Notes: generated from the sequence alone by a model not told the origin. DNA of 64,000 bases from Kushneria sinocarnis (GCF_003633775.1 NZ_RBIN01000002.1:186001-250000), one strand, 5' to 3'. Positions 24,678 through 33,340 are shown, numbered from the stretch's first letter. Translations and numbers: made by a program.

Positions 24678-26171
24678 ATGACCAGCCCGACAGAACAGAC
24701 CCGCAAGGCCCTCTACGAGCAGGCCCGGCAACAGGAGATTCCGGGGCGCTCGTCGATGAGCAAGGAGGAACTGGCCGCAGCGCTCGATCAGCCTGCAGCC
24801 AGCGAGCCGGCGCCGGTGGCGGCCACCCGTTATGAGACCTTCAGCCGCCTGGCCGAGGCGGTGGCGGCCGGAGAGTTCGTGCTGCGCCCGCGGGCCCTGA
24901 CCGGCTTCGAGCGCCGCCGCCACGTGCGCCAGACGCTGCGCGAGGATCATGCCACCCGCATTGCGGCAGGCTCCGAGGAGGCCGAGGGCAAGTTCAACAA
25001 GCTCTCGGATTCGCTTTATTCGTTCTTTCGCGGCACCGCGCTGCTGTTCTATCGCGACATGGCCGGTGACGATGCCTGGATGCCCACCGTACTTGCGTTA
25101 GGCGATGTTCATCCCGAGAACTTCGGCGTCATGCCCAACGTCAACAATGTGCCGATCTTCTCGGTCAACGACTTCGACGAGGCCTATTACGCCCCCTTCA
25201 CCTGGGACATCAAGCGCGGCGCGGTCGGCTTCATGATTGCCGCGAAAACCGAAGGCGAGCTCAAGCGCAAGCACCGGATCAAGGTGGTGCGCCACTTCGT
25301 GCAGGGGTATATCGAGGGCACGCGGCGGCTGGCGCGCGAGGGCACCGAGCAGGAGGAGGAGATGCGCTTCGACAACGCGCCGAAGCTGATTCGCCAGCTG
25401 TTCAGGGATGCCCACGAAGAGCGTGCCGAATGGCTGATGGAAGACTATCTCGACGAGACGAAGAGCCGCTTTCGCTCCACGAAGGAACTGGTGCCGATCT
25501 CGTCACGCCGTGATGAGTTCCAGGCGATCACCGATCGGCTGATCCGGGAGAACAATATTGAAGTGCCTCAACGCGCCAAAGGCATGCGCGTGAAGGACGT
25601 GGCGATCCGACTTGACCAGGGCACCGCCTCGCTGGGGCTCAACCGCTACTACGTGCTGATCGAAGGCCCCGGGCGCGACGGCAGCGATGATCTGATCATC
25701 GAATACAAGCAGGCCCGACGCTCCGCCCTCTCCGGGCTGGTGCCCCCCTCTTCCTATGAGATGGACACCCGCGCCGAGCGCATCAGTCACGCCCAGGCGG
25801 TTCACCTGAGCCACGGCGACCGCTTCTACGGTCATGTCGAGTTCGACAGCCTGAGCTACATGTCACGCGAACGCGCCCCCTTTCGCGATGACATCGATCT
25901 CGATGAGCTTTCCAAGAGCGAATGGAAGGATTACGCCCGCATCTGCGGCGGCGTGCTCGCCCAGGTACATGCCCTCTCCGATGAATCCGGCCGCATCGAT
26001 TACGACATCGAACCGGCGATCATGAAGGCCATCGAGCCGGCGGAGCTGTTTACCGAGGACATGGTGGCCTTCGCCACCGAAGCCGCCGACAGATTACGCC
26101 GTGATCACGAGATGTTCCGCGAGGATCACGCCCGGCGCGCGTTCGAGCACCTGGACTGGGTGCATCGCTGA
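24678..26171 (+). CDS. DUF2252 family protein with N-terminal Rho_N/SAP-like domain
   Basis: 497 residues. Residues ~5-40 (TRKALYEQARQQEIPGRSSMSKEELAAAL) form a Rho N-terminal/SAP-like three-helix segment, which may bind nucleic acid. The rest matches DUF2252: RHVRQTLREDH, FRGTALLFYRDMAGDD, LALGDVHPENFGVMPN, FSVNDFDEAYYAPFTWDIKRGA and LNRYYVLIEGPG. GDVHPENFG and NDFDEA recall the catalytic and metal loops of kinase-like (APH/HipA) folds, so a phosphotransferase activity is possible but unproven. ATG 24678 has AGGGGA 7 nt upstream; the open frame extends 62 codons further into the terminator region. A decayed copy of its 3' end lies 2 kb downstream. Confidence 0.88.
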   Translation: MTSPTEQTRKALYEQARQQEIPGRSSMSKEELAAALDQPAASEPAPVAATRYETFSRLAEAVAAGEFVLRPRALTGFERRRHVRQTLREDHATRIAAGSEEAEGKFNKLSDSLYSFFRGTALLFYRDMAGDDAWMPTVLALGDVHPENFGVMPNVNNVPIFSVNDFDEAYYAPFTWDIKRGAVGFMIAAKTEGELKRKHRIKVVRHFVQGYIEGTRRLAREGTEQEEEMRFDNAPKLIRQLFRDAHEERAEWLMEDYLDETKSRFRSTKELVPISSRRDEFQAITDRLIRENNIEVPQRAKGMRVKDVAIRLDQGTASLGLNRYYVLIEGPGRDGSDDLIIEYKQARRSALSGLVPPSSYEMDTRAERISHAQAVHLSHGDRFYGHVEFDSLSYMSRERAPFRDDIDLDELSKSEWKDYARICGGVLAQVHALSDESGRIDYDIEPAIMKAIEPAELFTEDMVAFATEAADRLRRDHEMFREDHARRAFEHLDWVHR

Positions 26172-26265
26172 ATCGAGGAGATGAGAGTTGGCCCGGGCAG
26201 CCACAAGATCGCCAGGCCGCCGTTACCGCTTACGGCCGTAGCGCTGGTTTTCAGTGACTCATGAT

Positions 26266-27110
26266 TCATGCGATTTCATCGGCCAGCATATTCATGATCA
26301 GCCGGATCATCGTCTCCTTGTTGGCAGGATCGGACTCTGCCACCAGAAGCGTCAATGCCGCGAGACCGACATCGTTGATCACGGGTTCACCCATCGATGA
26401 CAGCAGGCGATGATTACGGTGGAGGAAGTCGACGAACAGAAAGGCCGCACTGCGCTTGTTGCCATCGGCGAACGGGTGATTCTTGATCACGAAATAGAGC
26501 AGATGCGCGGCTTTCGATTCGATACTGGCATAGGCCGGCTCGCCGAACACGACTGATCGAGATTACCCAGCAGCGAGGCCAGCCCATCGCCGCGATCCTG
26601 CGCAAACAGCGCGGTCGCCTCTCCCCGTCCCATCAGTTCGGCTTTCAATTCTTCCAGCGCTGCTCTCGCCATTGTCAATGAGGGCAGCTGACCACCCGCC
26701 TGCACGTCAGGCTCACTCAGCAGCCCTTCGTCATAGCGCTGCAGCAGCAGAAACGTCTGCGCATAGCGCGCGACGATATCCACCAGCCCGCGACCGCCCG
26801 TCAGATCCAGCGCGGGGCTGTATGCCGCCTTGCGCACCAGCGCCATCGCCGCCTCCAGCTCGCGTGCATTGGCCTCGAAGCGCTGCTGATGAAGCGTCCA
26901 GCCCTGGGTGAGATGCTCACGGAGGACGCGCGTCGCCCACTGGCGAAAGCGGGTTCCTGCCTGAGACTTGACGCGGTAACCCACCGAAATAATCACATCA
27001 AGATTGTAATGCTCGATGGCTCGCGTCACCTGACGCGAGCCATCCTGGCGAACTATCCGGAATTTCCGGATAGTTGGTTCCTTCTCCAGCTCGCCCTCAT
27101 CCTCCCTGGC
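26266..27110 (-). pseudogene. RhuM-Fic/DOC family gene, frameshifted and 5'-truncated
   Basis: Two adjacent frames make one decayed gene. The upstream part (27110-26552) reads EDEGELEKEPTIRKFR, QDGSRQVTRAIEHYNLDVIIS and GTRFRQWATRVLREHL, which is RhuM. The downstream part (26550-26266) reads FGEPAYASIESKAAHLLYF with the full Fic motif HPFADGNKRSAAFLF. Joining DQS to VFGEPAY needs one extra G at 26550/26551, so a single-base deletion broke the fusion. The N-terminal RhuM third is missing: upstream of ~27110 the frame loses similarity and reaches a stop at 27134-27136. Intact RhuM-Fic proteins are AMPylator-type toxins or effectors of mobile elements. This copy is probably dead. Confidence 0.85.
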
Positions 27111-27135
27111 TACGAAGCTGCATTGACCAAAGGGT

Positions 27136-27270
27136 TATCCGCCCAAGCGTTTGGTGCGTCTGCTGACCGACTACGACAGTCCCCGCCCCATGCCCCTGCT
27201 CTATGCCGCCGATCAGCACATGACGCCCAAGCTGTGTCATTTCATTGATGAGATCGTCACTGCATTCGCC
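27136..27270 (+). pseudogene. 3' remnant of a LysR-type regulator gene
   Basis: In one plus-strand frame the sequence reads YPPKRLVRLLTDYDSPRPMP then LLYAADQHMTPKLCHFIDEI, the C-terminal end of a LysR substrate-binding domain. Nothing LysR-like precedes it: it begins within ~25 bp of the broken end of the RhuM-Fic gene and runs open toward the VapBC promoter without its own stop. A recombination junction between two unrelated genes is the simplest reading. Confidence 0.72.
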
Positions 27271-27294
27271 CGAGCATCTTCCCTCACGGCATGG

Positions 27295-27327
27295 CTCTTG
27301 GTATATACTTTCAAGATATACCAAGAG
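27295..27327. promoter_or_regulatory. VapBC operator
   Basis: Perfect 12-bp inverted repeat CTCTTGGTATAT-N9-ATATACCAAGAG directly upstream of vapB. A+T-rich and palindromic, as expected for autorepression by a VapB dimer or VapBC complex; it should overlap the promoter. Confidence 0.85.
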
Positions 27328-27337
27328 AGAGCCTGCC

Positions 27338-27574
27338 ATGAATACCAAGCTGTTTCTATCCAACAAGAGTCAGGCCGTGCGCTTGCCAAAAGCCGTGGCC
27401 TTCCCCGAAGAGGTATCGGAGGTCACGATCATCACGCTCGGCCGGAGCCGCTTGATCACCCCCAGCGGCAACCTCTGGGACGACTTCTTTGATCCCGATG
27501 AAAGTCGTGCAGTCAGCGCCGACTTCATGGAGAGCCGTGACCAGCCCGAGCCGCAGCAGCGCGAGACGTTCTGA
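27338..27574 (+). CDS. vapB: Type II antitoxin VapB/VagC (AbrB-like)
   Basis: 78 residues. MNTKLFLSNKSQAVRLPKAVAFPEEV is the VagC/VapB form of the AbrB/SpoVT swapped-hairpin DNA-binding domain; the acidic C-terminal part (FFDPDESRAVSADFMESRDQ) should mask the toxin. ATG 27338 follows GAGAG. Its stop overlaps the toxin start by one base (TGATG at 27572-27576). It is preceded by a perfect 12-bp inverted repeat, its probable operator. Confidence 0.93.
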   Translation: MNTKLFLSNKSQAVRLPKAVAFPEEVSEVTIITLGRSRLITPSGNLWDDFFDPDESRAVSADFMESRDQPEPQQRETF

Positions 27575-27990
27575 TGCTGCGCTACATGCTCGATACGAAC
27601 ATCTGTATCTACGTCATCAGGAACCGCCCGCCCGCCTTGCGCGCAACTTTCAACGAGAATGCAGCAAGGCTCTGCATTTCATCGGTGACGCTCGCCGAGC
27701 TGAGCTATGGCGCGGAGAAGTCGGCCAAACCAGCGCATAACCTGTCAGTCGTGGAGAACTTTACCGCGCGGCTGGCAGTGCTGGACTTCAATGATGCTGC
27801 TGCCAGCCATTTCGGACAGATACGTGCCGGGTTGGAACGCGCAGGCACACCGATCGGCGCTTTTGACCTGATGATCGCCGCCCACGCCCGCAGCCAGGGG
27901 CTCACAGTGGTGACGAACAACGAACGGGAGTTTGACCGGGTGCCGGGATTGATCGTCGCCAATTGGGTAAATGCTTCGCATGACGAATAG
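27574..27990 (+). CDS. vapC: Type II toxin VapC (PIN-domain ribonuclease)
   Basis: 138 residues. MLRYMLDTNICIYVIRNRP gives the first PIN acidic residue (D7), SSVTLAELSYGAEKS the second (Glu near 42), GAFDLMIAAHARSQG the third (Asp near 98) and TVVTNNEREFDRVPGL the last conserved part. VapC toxins cleave tRNA or rRNA under metal catalysis. All four catalytic positions look intact, so the toxin is probably functional and held by VapB. Overlap with vapB couples translation. Confidence 0.94.
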   Translation: MLRYMLDTNICIYVIRNRPPALRATFNENAARLCISSVTLAELSYGAEKSAKPAHNLSVVENFTARLAVLDFNDAAASHFGQIRAGLERAGTPIGAFDLMIAAHARSQGLTVVTNNEREFDRVPGLIVANWVNASHDE

Positions 27991-28093
27991 CGGCCGGCTT
28001 CGATCAGGGCTGGTAAAACACGTACACCTGCTCGGATTCTGATGCGAGCCCTTCTGATGAACATCCGGGAATACCGGATGACCACCTCTTCGG

Positions 28094-28235
28094 TCAATCC
28101 GGAAAATCGACTACGACATCGAAGCGGCGAACCTGTCTACCGAGGAAGGACATGATGGCATTTGCGACTAGAGCCGCCGGCCGCCCGCGCCGCAAGCATG
28201 AGCTGCTTCGGGAGGATGATGGCCAAGCGCATTCG
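28094..28235 (+). pseudogene. Decayed copy of the DUF2252 gene 3' end
   Basis: The stretch beginning aatcgactacgacatcgaag closely parallels 25997-26170 of the DUF2252 gene: IDYDIE, ...LSTEE, a broken MVAFATEAADR-like segment, then REDDGQAHSS in place of REDHARRAFE. Several indels and in-frame stops are present. It looks like a duplicated and degenerating 3' end, so the RhuM-Fic/VapBC segment lies between two related copies. Confidence 0.8.
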
Positions 28236-28339
28236 AGCCTATGACTCGAGTGCCCCGGTGAAGAAATTCCAGTAGGGTTACCCTGCAAGGCGCCGCCCTT
28301 CTCCACCGCACGGTATTCGAATAAAAGGCACAACAATCC

Positions 28340-28808
28340 ATGGATGAAGCTTACTGGGCCCGGGTCGGTGACCTGATCGATCAGCTTTACACGGCAACAG
28401 ATGCCCTCGAAGGGCTGTTCCCCGGCCGCAAGTTCACGCTGGATGGGCATCTGGTCGGGAGCGTTGGCGAAGTCGTGGCAGCCTACATGTTCGATCTGGA
28501 ACTGAAACCGGCCTCCACCCTGGCCCACGACGCCATAACGCCTGATGGCACGAAGATCGAGATCAAGCTGACGCAGGAAAACACCGTCGCGATCCGGCAT
28601 GAACCAGGAGCATCTTCTGGTGCTTAGCCGACCGAAGGGCCAGAGCATCGAAGTAGTCTATAACGGGCCGGGGGCACTGGCCTGGAATGCGGCCGGCAGG
28701 AAACAAAGCAATGGCCAGCGCCCCATCAGGCTGGCGAAGCTCACTGCATTGGATGCTGAACTTTCATCGGAAGACAGGCTACCTCTGGCGCGCGAAGCGC
28801 CTGTGTGA
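28340..28808 (+). pseudogene. DUF6998-like protein, broken by one-base frameshift
   Basis: First frame (28340-28627): LEGLFPGRKFTLDGHLVGSV, GEVVAAYMFDLELKPASTL, DGTKIEIKLTQENTVAIRHEP, then out of frame. Second frame (28599-28808): QEHLLVLSRPKGQSIEVVYN followed by GPGALAW. Family members read ...RSEPEHLLVL across this joint, so one extra G in the GGAG at about 28609-28612 explains the break. GE..., HDA.. and IEIK resemble a PD-(D/E)XK nuclease core, which is inference. About 156 residues if restored. Found beside defence genes and mobile debris. A sequencing error cannot be excluded. Confidence 0.72.
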
Positions 28809-29514
28809 GTCAACCTCGCATGGCTAATCAGTAGTTGGGCGTTACAGGTACCACAGAACAGAGCATTGATATGATGGCGCGAGACGCCAACTTGGTCGTA
28901 GCGTTTAATACAATGAATCTGCGCGGTATCTCGGCAATTCTTTAGAGGCCGTCGTCGGTGGTGTATGGCTGTCGCTGGATTAGCCTGTGTAGGGCTGGCC
29001 GTAGGAGCGAGTGTGGTTAGGCTTGGCGAGCTGAGTGTCTGTTTATCTGAATGTCGAGGAAGAGGCCGGCTATAAAATTCATCACGTCGAGAAGGTATTT
29101 GAAATATTCATGACCCCGGACTCGATTACGAAAAAGCTCTTTTTTTATCGCCGGCTACGACGACGACCTGAGAACCGGCAAGGGCGGCAGACTTGAAGAC
29201 GAAAAAGAAGATATTGGAGTGTTGGAACCGCCGCTGGTAATAATCCAAGCTGGGAGATGGTCGACGTAAAGACCACCATGCTGCTACAGCACATGGCGCT
29301 AAGCATGTGATGCTTAGGCCTTCCCTTCAGATTATCACTGTCTCAAACGGCTATTTGATAAGGCAGTGTATGTCACGCCCCATGCACAACAGCAGCCTGT
29401 TTATCATCTCCCTTTATCTTCGCGCCGATGATAACGCAGACTCCACACTTGCCTTTTTCAGCGCAGCCTCCGAAAAATGGACGCAATGCAAATTTTAAAC
29501 AGATAAAAATAATG
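28809..29514. other. Non-coding island debris, no gene recognised
   Basis: About 700 bp with stop codons in every frame and lower G+C than the core. I see only short unsupported open frames and no tRNA, repeat array or transposase. It separates the DUF6998-like remnant from the A+T-rich dGTPase operon and may be decayed mobile DNA. Confidence 0.6.
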
Positions 29515-30264
29515 CTAAAAAAGTTCTTTTTGATTGCTATGTATGTCAGAAACGTCTACAGGCAAGAGCTCCCCCCATGAGTCGAGAAGTCTCTTAACCA
29601 ATTTATAGTAAAATGCATAGGGTATACCCGTAACAACATAATCATCATAAAATTCCGTCAAATCACACGTATCAAATACCTCAACAGCAAGAGACGCGAC
29701 GCTTTGGTCGCAGGATATGACACCATTCTCGTATATTGACCGAAACACTTTGGACAGAGTTTTCTTCTGATCTGGGGTTTGCTTATTAACTATATAAAGA
29801 TATCCCGAAACCAAGTCCTCAAAATATCTTTCGCAACATATTATTTTTTTATTTTCTATATCATAGAGAACCGACTCGAAATTTGTATGAGTCGTTTTCA
29901 ACAAAGAATTGACACCCTCGAAGACAAATATTCCATTAGAAAAAGACCAAGTATCTTCTGCTTTCCAAAAGTCTATGATCCAACGATCAAAAAAAGCCCT
30001 ATGCCCGCCAAACTTGTTTTTTTCAACATCAATCGTAAAGTCGGAAATATTAAAATCATTCAAAAAAACAATATCAACATCAGACTTGAACTCATTCAAT
30101 CCGTGAATAGCCAAATCTCTTACAACACCGCCAAAAAGAAATGGTTTACAACCCTCGAAATTATCTTGTATAAACTCAGCCAGAGGCGCCTGTTGGCTCC
30201 CAGTATCGTCGAGAAAATAGTCAATTCTTTTTTTAAGATTTTTGAGACTACTAGCTCTATTCAT
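29515..30264 (-). CDS. Nucleotidyltransferase-fold protein (CCA-transferase-like), partner of the dGTPase
   Basis: 249 residues from ATG 30264; a GTG two codons upstream is an alternative. The motif FLFGGVVRDLAIHGL is the GG...RD signature of pol-beta-type nucleotidyltransferases in the tRNA CCA-adding/poly(A) polymerase branch, and FKSDVDIVFL supplies the DxD metal-binding pair. The rest has no recognisable domain and is much shorter than a CCA enzyme. Codon use is strongly A+T-rich, unlike the core. It begins 6 nt after the dGTPase stop, so they share one mRNA. Role is inferred: nucleotide transfer to a nucleotide or RNA, or control of the partner. Confidence 0.72.
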   Translation of the reverse strand: MNRASSLKNLKKRIDYFLDDTGSQQAPLAEFIQDNFEGCKPFLFGGVVRDLAIHGLNEFKSDVDIVFLNDFNISDFTIDVEKNKFGGHRAFFDRWIIDFWKAEDTWSFSNGIFVFEGVNSLLKTTHTNFESVLYDIENKKIICCERYFEDLVSGYLYIVNKQTPDQKKTLSKVFRSIYENGVISCDQSVASLAVEVFDTCDLTEFYDDYVVTGIPYAFYYKLVKRLLDSWGELLPVDVSDIHSNQKELF

Positions 30265-30270
30265 AACCAC

Positions 30271-31713
30271 TCAACGCAACGAGCACTTTTCATAAAAGGG
30301 TTTTATTTCATTATATGTTCTTTGAAGATAATTTTCAGTCATTCCAGACACATAATCAACCAGCAGCTGAAAACGCGCATAATTCTTTTCAGCCCTGTCT
30401 TCTCCAGCTTCACTGTAGGCTCTCTTAAACTCTCTGAGATAATTTCTAGATATTTTTGAAAGTATAAACTTATTATAATGACTGCTGCTTGAAAGGCCTT
30501 CATCAAGATCTTTTATCCCTTCCCAGACAAAATCCATTACACCTTGGATATAGATCCTACCGCTAAGCTCTAATTCTAAAACATCATGATTACCAAATCC
30601 ATAATGCTTAGTGAAATCTTTCATGGCTTTAATTTCTTTCTTAAGATGAAATTCTTCCACTATTTCATAATAACCACTTTCGCGACTTTCTAAATAACCC
30701 CCTCCCAAATTCTCCATATCATTGCTAAACTGCTCAACAGCTGCATTTAGGAATTGGTTTATAGCTAAAGCTCGAAATATTTCAACCGAAACTTCGTCTC
30801 TCACCTCGTTTGTAAGCTTTTGCTGAGCTGCAAAATAATTTATTTTTTTATCTATCTTATTATAAATATCATTAAATGAATTCTTGATTTCTTTATCATC
30901 AAGCCATCTTTTAAGATCATTGAAAGATGCGTAACCTTTCTTAATTGTATCTTCTGCATCAATTGTCGCGTAGGCTATGTCATCACAGGCTTCCATTATG
31001 TAAGTGAGCGGATGTCTAACGCCTTCTTCCAAGCCAGACTCTTCCCATACCTGTCTGGCTATCTCTTCTTCAGAAACAAATACACCAGCTTTTGTGTAAT
31101 TACTGTTTTTAGTTGAGTTGAAAACCGGATACTTTATCATAGATGCTAAAGTAGCTACTGTCAGATCAACACCGTACTCCCCATCTGCAGCATGCAACCT
31201 ATTTACTAGACGAAAAGTCTGAGCATTCCCATCAAAACGCCTAAAATCATTAAACTTGGCGTCTAAACATCTTCCCGATAGCTCATCAGAGTTAAGCTTA
31301 GATTCAAACCAATCCCTGATAGCCTGCTCACCTTGATGTCCGAAAGGTGGATTGCCCATATCATGGACCAAGCCCACGGCCGCAAGTACGGAAGGCAAAT
31401 CCCTTATCAGTCTGTCGCGACACACATGGTCCGTCAAAAACTTTTTATTGCTTAACATCACCCCGGCACCTCTGGCCAGGTTTGAAACCTCATTTGAATG
31501 TGTCAACCTCGTTCTGACACTATCATTCTCATCCATCGGGAAAACTTGAGTTTTATTTGCCAGCCTTCTAGTGGCTGCTGAAAAGACCACTCTATCGTAA
31601 TCCCTTTCAATTTCCGTTCTTGGAGTGCTCCATATATCAGACTCATTAGAAGCCTCCATACTTCTGCGCCGTTTGTTATTGAGCAACTTTGACCAATCGT
31701 AAGATGCCATCAT
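30271..31713 (-). CDS. dGTP triphosphohydrolase-like HD-domain protein
   Basis: 480 residues (ATG 31713 or the adjacent ATG 31710; GGAAAG precedes both). The N-terminus RDYDRVVFSAATRRLANKTQ-VFP is the dGTPase signature. Metal-binding HD motifs: RLTHSNEV (H72), VHDMGNPPFGHQGEQA (H117, D118), and EACDDIAYATIDAED (D234/D235). FDGNAQTFRLVNRL is the conserved substrate-loop region. dGTPases cut dGTP to deoxyguanosine and triphosphate; standalone members have been reported to defend against phage by depleting dNTPs. The gene is A+T-rich and sits at the 3' end of guaA, an island insertion hotspot. Operon with a nucleotidyltransferase gene. A housekeeping dGTPase cannot be excluded. Confidence 0.85.
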   Translation of the reverse strand: MMASYDWSKLLNNKRRRSMEASNESDIWSTPRTEIERDYDRVVFSAATRRLANKTQVFPMDENDSVRTRLTHSNEVSNLARGAGVMLSNKKFLTDHVCRDRLIRDLPSVLAAVGLVHDMGNPPFGHQGEQAIRDWFESKLNSDELSGRCLDAKFNDFRRFDGNAQTFRLVNRLHAADGEYGVDLTVATLASMIKYPVFNSTKNSNYTKAGVFVSEEEIARQVWEESGLEEGVRHPLTYIMEACDDIAYATIDAEDTIKKGYASFNDLKRWLDDKEIKNSFNDIYNKIDKKINYFAAQQKLTNEVRDEVSVEIFRALAINQFLNAAVEQFSNDMENLGGGYLESRESGYYEIVEEFHLKKEIKAMKDFTKHYGFGNHDVLELELSGRIYIQGVMDFVWEGIKDLDEGLSSSSHYNKFILSKISRNYLREFKRAYSEAGEDRAEKNYARFQLLVDYVSGMTENYLQRTYNEIKPFYEKCSLR

Positions 31714-31765
31714 TCTTTCCCATTGATTCCATTAAAAACTAAGACTATTAAGCAACAATAGTCTA

Positions 31766-33340
31766 TCACTCCCACTCGATCGTCGCGGGCGGCTTGCTGC
31801 TCACATCATAGGTCACCCGCGACACACCACTGATCTCGTTGATGATGCGGCTGGAGACCTTCTCCAGCAGCTCATACGGCAGGTGCGCCCAGCGGGCGGT
31901 CATGAAGTCGATGGTTTCCACCGCGCGCAGGGCGATCACCCACTCGTAGCGGCGGCCGTCCCCTACCACGCCGACCGAGCGGACCGGCAGGAACACCGCA
32001 AAGGCCTGGCTGGTCTTGTGGTACCAGTCGAAGTTGTGCAGTTCCTCGATGAAGATGGCATCCGCCTCCCGGAGGATATCGGCGTACTCCTTCTTCACTT
32101 CACCAAGAATGCGCACGCCCAGCCCCGGTCCCGGGAAGGGGTGGCGGTAGACCATGTCGTACGGCAGGCCGAGTTCGAGGCCGAGCTTGCGCACCTCGTC
32201 CTTGAACAGCTCGCGCAGCGGCTCCACCAGCTTGAGCTTCATGGTCTCCGGCAGGCCGCCCACGTTGTGGTGCGATTTGATCACGTGCGCCTTGCCGGTC
32301 TTGGAGGCGGCGGATTCGATCACGTCCGGGTAGATGGTGCCCTGGGCAAGATACTCCACGCCCTCGATCTTCGCGGCCTCGCGGTCGAACACGTCGATGA
32401 ACGTGTTGCCGATCAGCTTGCGCTTGGTCTCGGGATCGTCGATGCCTTCGAGCCTGCCGAGGAACTCGTCTTCGGCGTCGATGCGGATCACCCGCACGCC
32501 CATGTGGCTGGAGAAGGTCTCCATCACGTGGTCGGCCTCGTTCTTGCGCAGCAGGCCGTTGTCGACAAACACGCAGGTGAGCTGATCGCCGATCGCCTTG
32601 TGCAGGAGTGCCGCGACCACCGAGGAGTCCACCCCGCCGGAGAGGCCGAGCAGTACGTGGCGGTCGCCGACCTGATCGCGCACCCGGGCGGCCAGATCCT
32701 CGATGATGCGCGCCGGGGTCCAGAGCTTCTCGCAGCCGCAGATCTCGACCACGAAGCGTTCGAGAATGCGCTGGCCCTGGGCGGTGTGCGTCACCTCGGG
32801 GTGGAACTGCACGCCATAGAGGCGCTTCTCCGCCCAGCTCATCGCCGCAATCGGGCAGCTCGGCGTGGAGGCGGTGATCTCGAACTCCTCCGGCACGTGG
32901 GCGACCTTGTCGCCGTGGCTCATCCACACATCCAGCAGCGCATCGCCCCGCTCGCCCACGTGATCCATGATGCCGCCGAGCAGCGGGTCCTCGCCGGTCA
33001 CGCTGATCTGCGCATAGCCGAACTCGCGCTTGTTGGAGCCCTCGGTGCCGCCGCCCAGCTGCGCCGCCATGGTCTGCATGCCGTAGCAGATGCCGAGCAC
33101 CGGCAGGCCGAGCTCATAGATGCACGCCGGCGCCCGGGGCGAATCCAGCTCGGCAACCGACTCCGGCCCGCCGGAGAGGATGATGCCGTTGGGGTTGTAC
33201 GCGCGAATCTCCTCCTCGGTGATATCGAAGGCACGCACCTCCGAATAGACACCGATCTCGCGAATCCGCCGGGCGATCAGCTGGGTGTACTGGGAGCCGA
33301 AATCGAGAATCAGGATCTTGTGGGCGTGAATGTCGGTCAT
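31766..33340 (-). CDS. guaA: GMP synthase (glutamine-hydrolysing)
   Basis: 524 residues, E. coli length. It converts XMP, ATP and glutamine to GMP. N-terminal class I glutamine amidotransferase: [18 protein letters not shown], catalytic Cys in [17 protein letters not shown] and His/Glu in [10 protein letters not shown]-terminal ATP pyrophosphatase: P-loop [19 protein letters not shown], and the dimerisation domain ending [15 protein letters not shown]. It lies 242 bp after guaB on the same strand. The 3' end abuts the A+T-rich accessory operon; guaA 3' ends are recorded integration sites for genomic islands. Confidence 0.98.
   Translation of the reverse strand: MTDIHAHKILILDFGSQYTQLIARRIREIGVYSEVRAFDITEEEIRAYNPNGIILSGGPESVAELDSPRAPACIYELGLPVLGICYGMQTMAAQLGGGTEGSNKREFGYAQISVTGEDPLLGGIMDHVGERGDALLDVWMSHGDKVAHVPEEFEITASTPSCPIAAMSWAEKRLYGVQFHPEVTHTAQGQRILERFVVEICGCEKLWTPARIIEDLAARVRDQVGDRHVLLGLSGGVDSSVVAALLHKAIGDQLTCVFVDNGLLRKNEADHVMETFSSHMGVRVIRIDAEDEFLGRLEGIDDPETKRKLIGNTFIDVFDREAAKIEGVEYLAQGTIYPDVIESAASKTGKAHVIKSHHNVGGLPETMKLKLVEPLRELFKDEVRKLGLELGLPYDMVYRHPFPGPGLGVRILGEVKKEYADILREADAIFIEELHNFDWYHKTSQAFAVFLPVRSVGVVGDGRRYEWVIALRAVETIDFMTARWAHLPYELLEKVSSRIINEISGVSRVTYDVSSKPPATIEWE

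Noticed and set aside
28971-29080. 36-codon hydrophobic frame (MAVAGLACVGLAVGASVVRL...)
   Set aside because: No RBS, ends in basic low-complexity residues, and lies in a decayed region. A small membrane peptide cannot be excluded but is not supported.
29307-29498. 63-codon plus-strand frame in island debris
   Set aside because: No RBS, no known motif, and composition typical of random A+T-shifted sequence.
29779-30459. 226-codon plus-strand frame opposite the nucleotidyltransferase/dGTPase junction
   Set aside because: Antisense to two genes with strong motifs (GG...RD, HD); Ile/Lys/Phe-rich shadow of an A+T-rich operon.
31766-31800. Attachment site duplication of the guaA 3' end
   Set aside because: I looked for a second copy of the cccactcgatcg stretch in the island. 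Only a partial ggactcgattacg near 29108 was seen, too weak to call.
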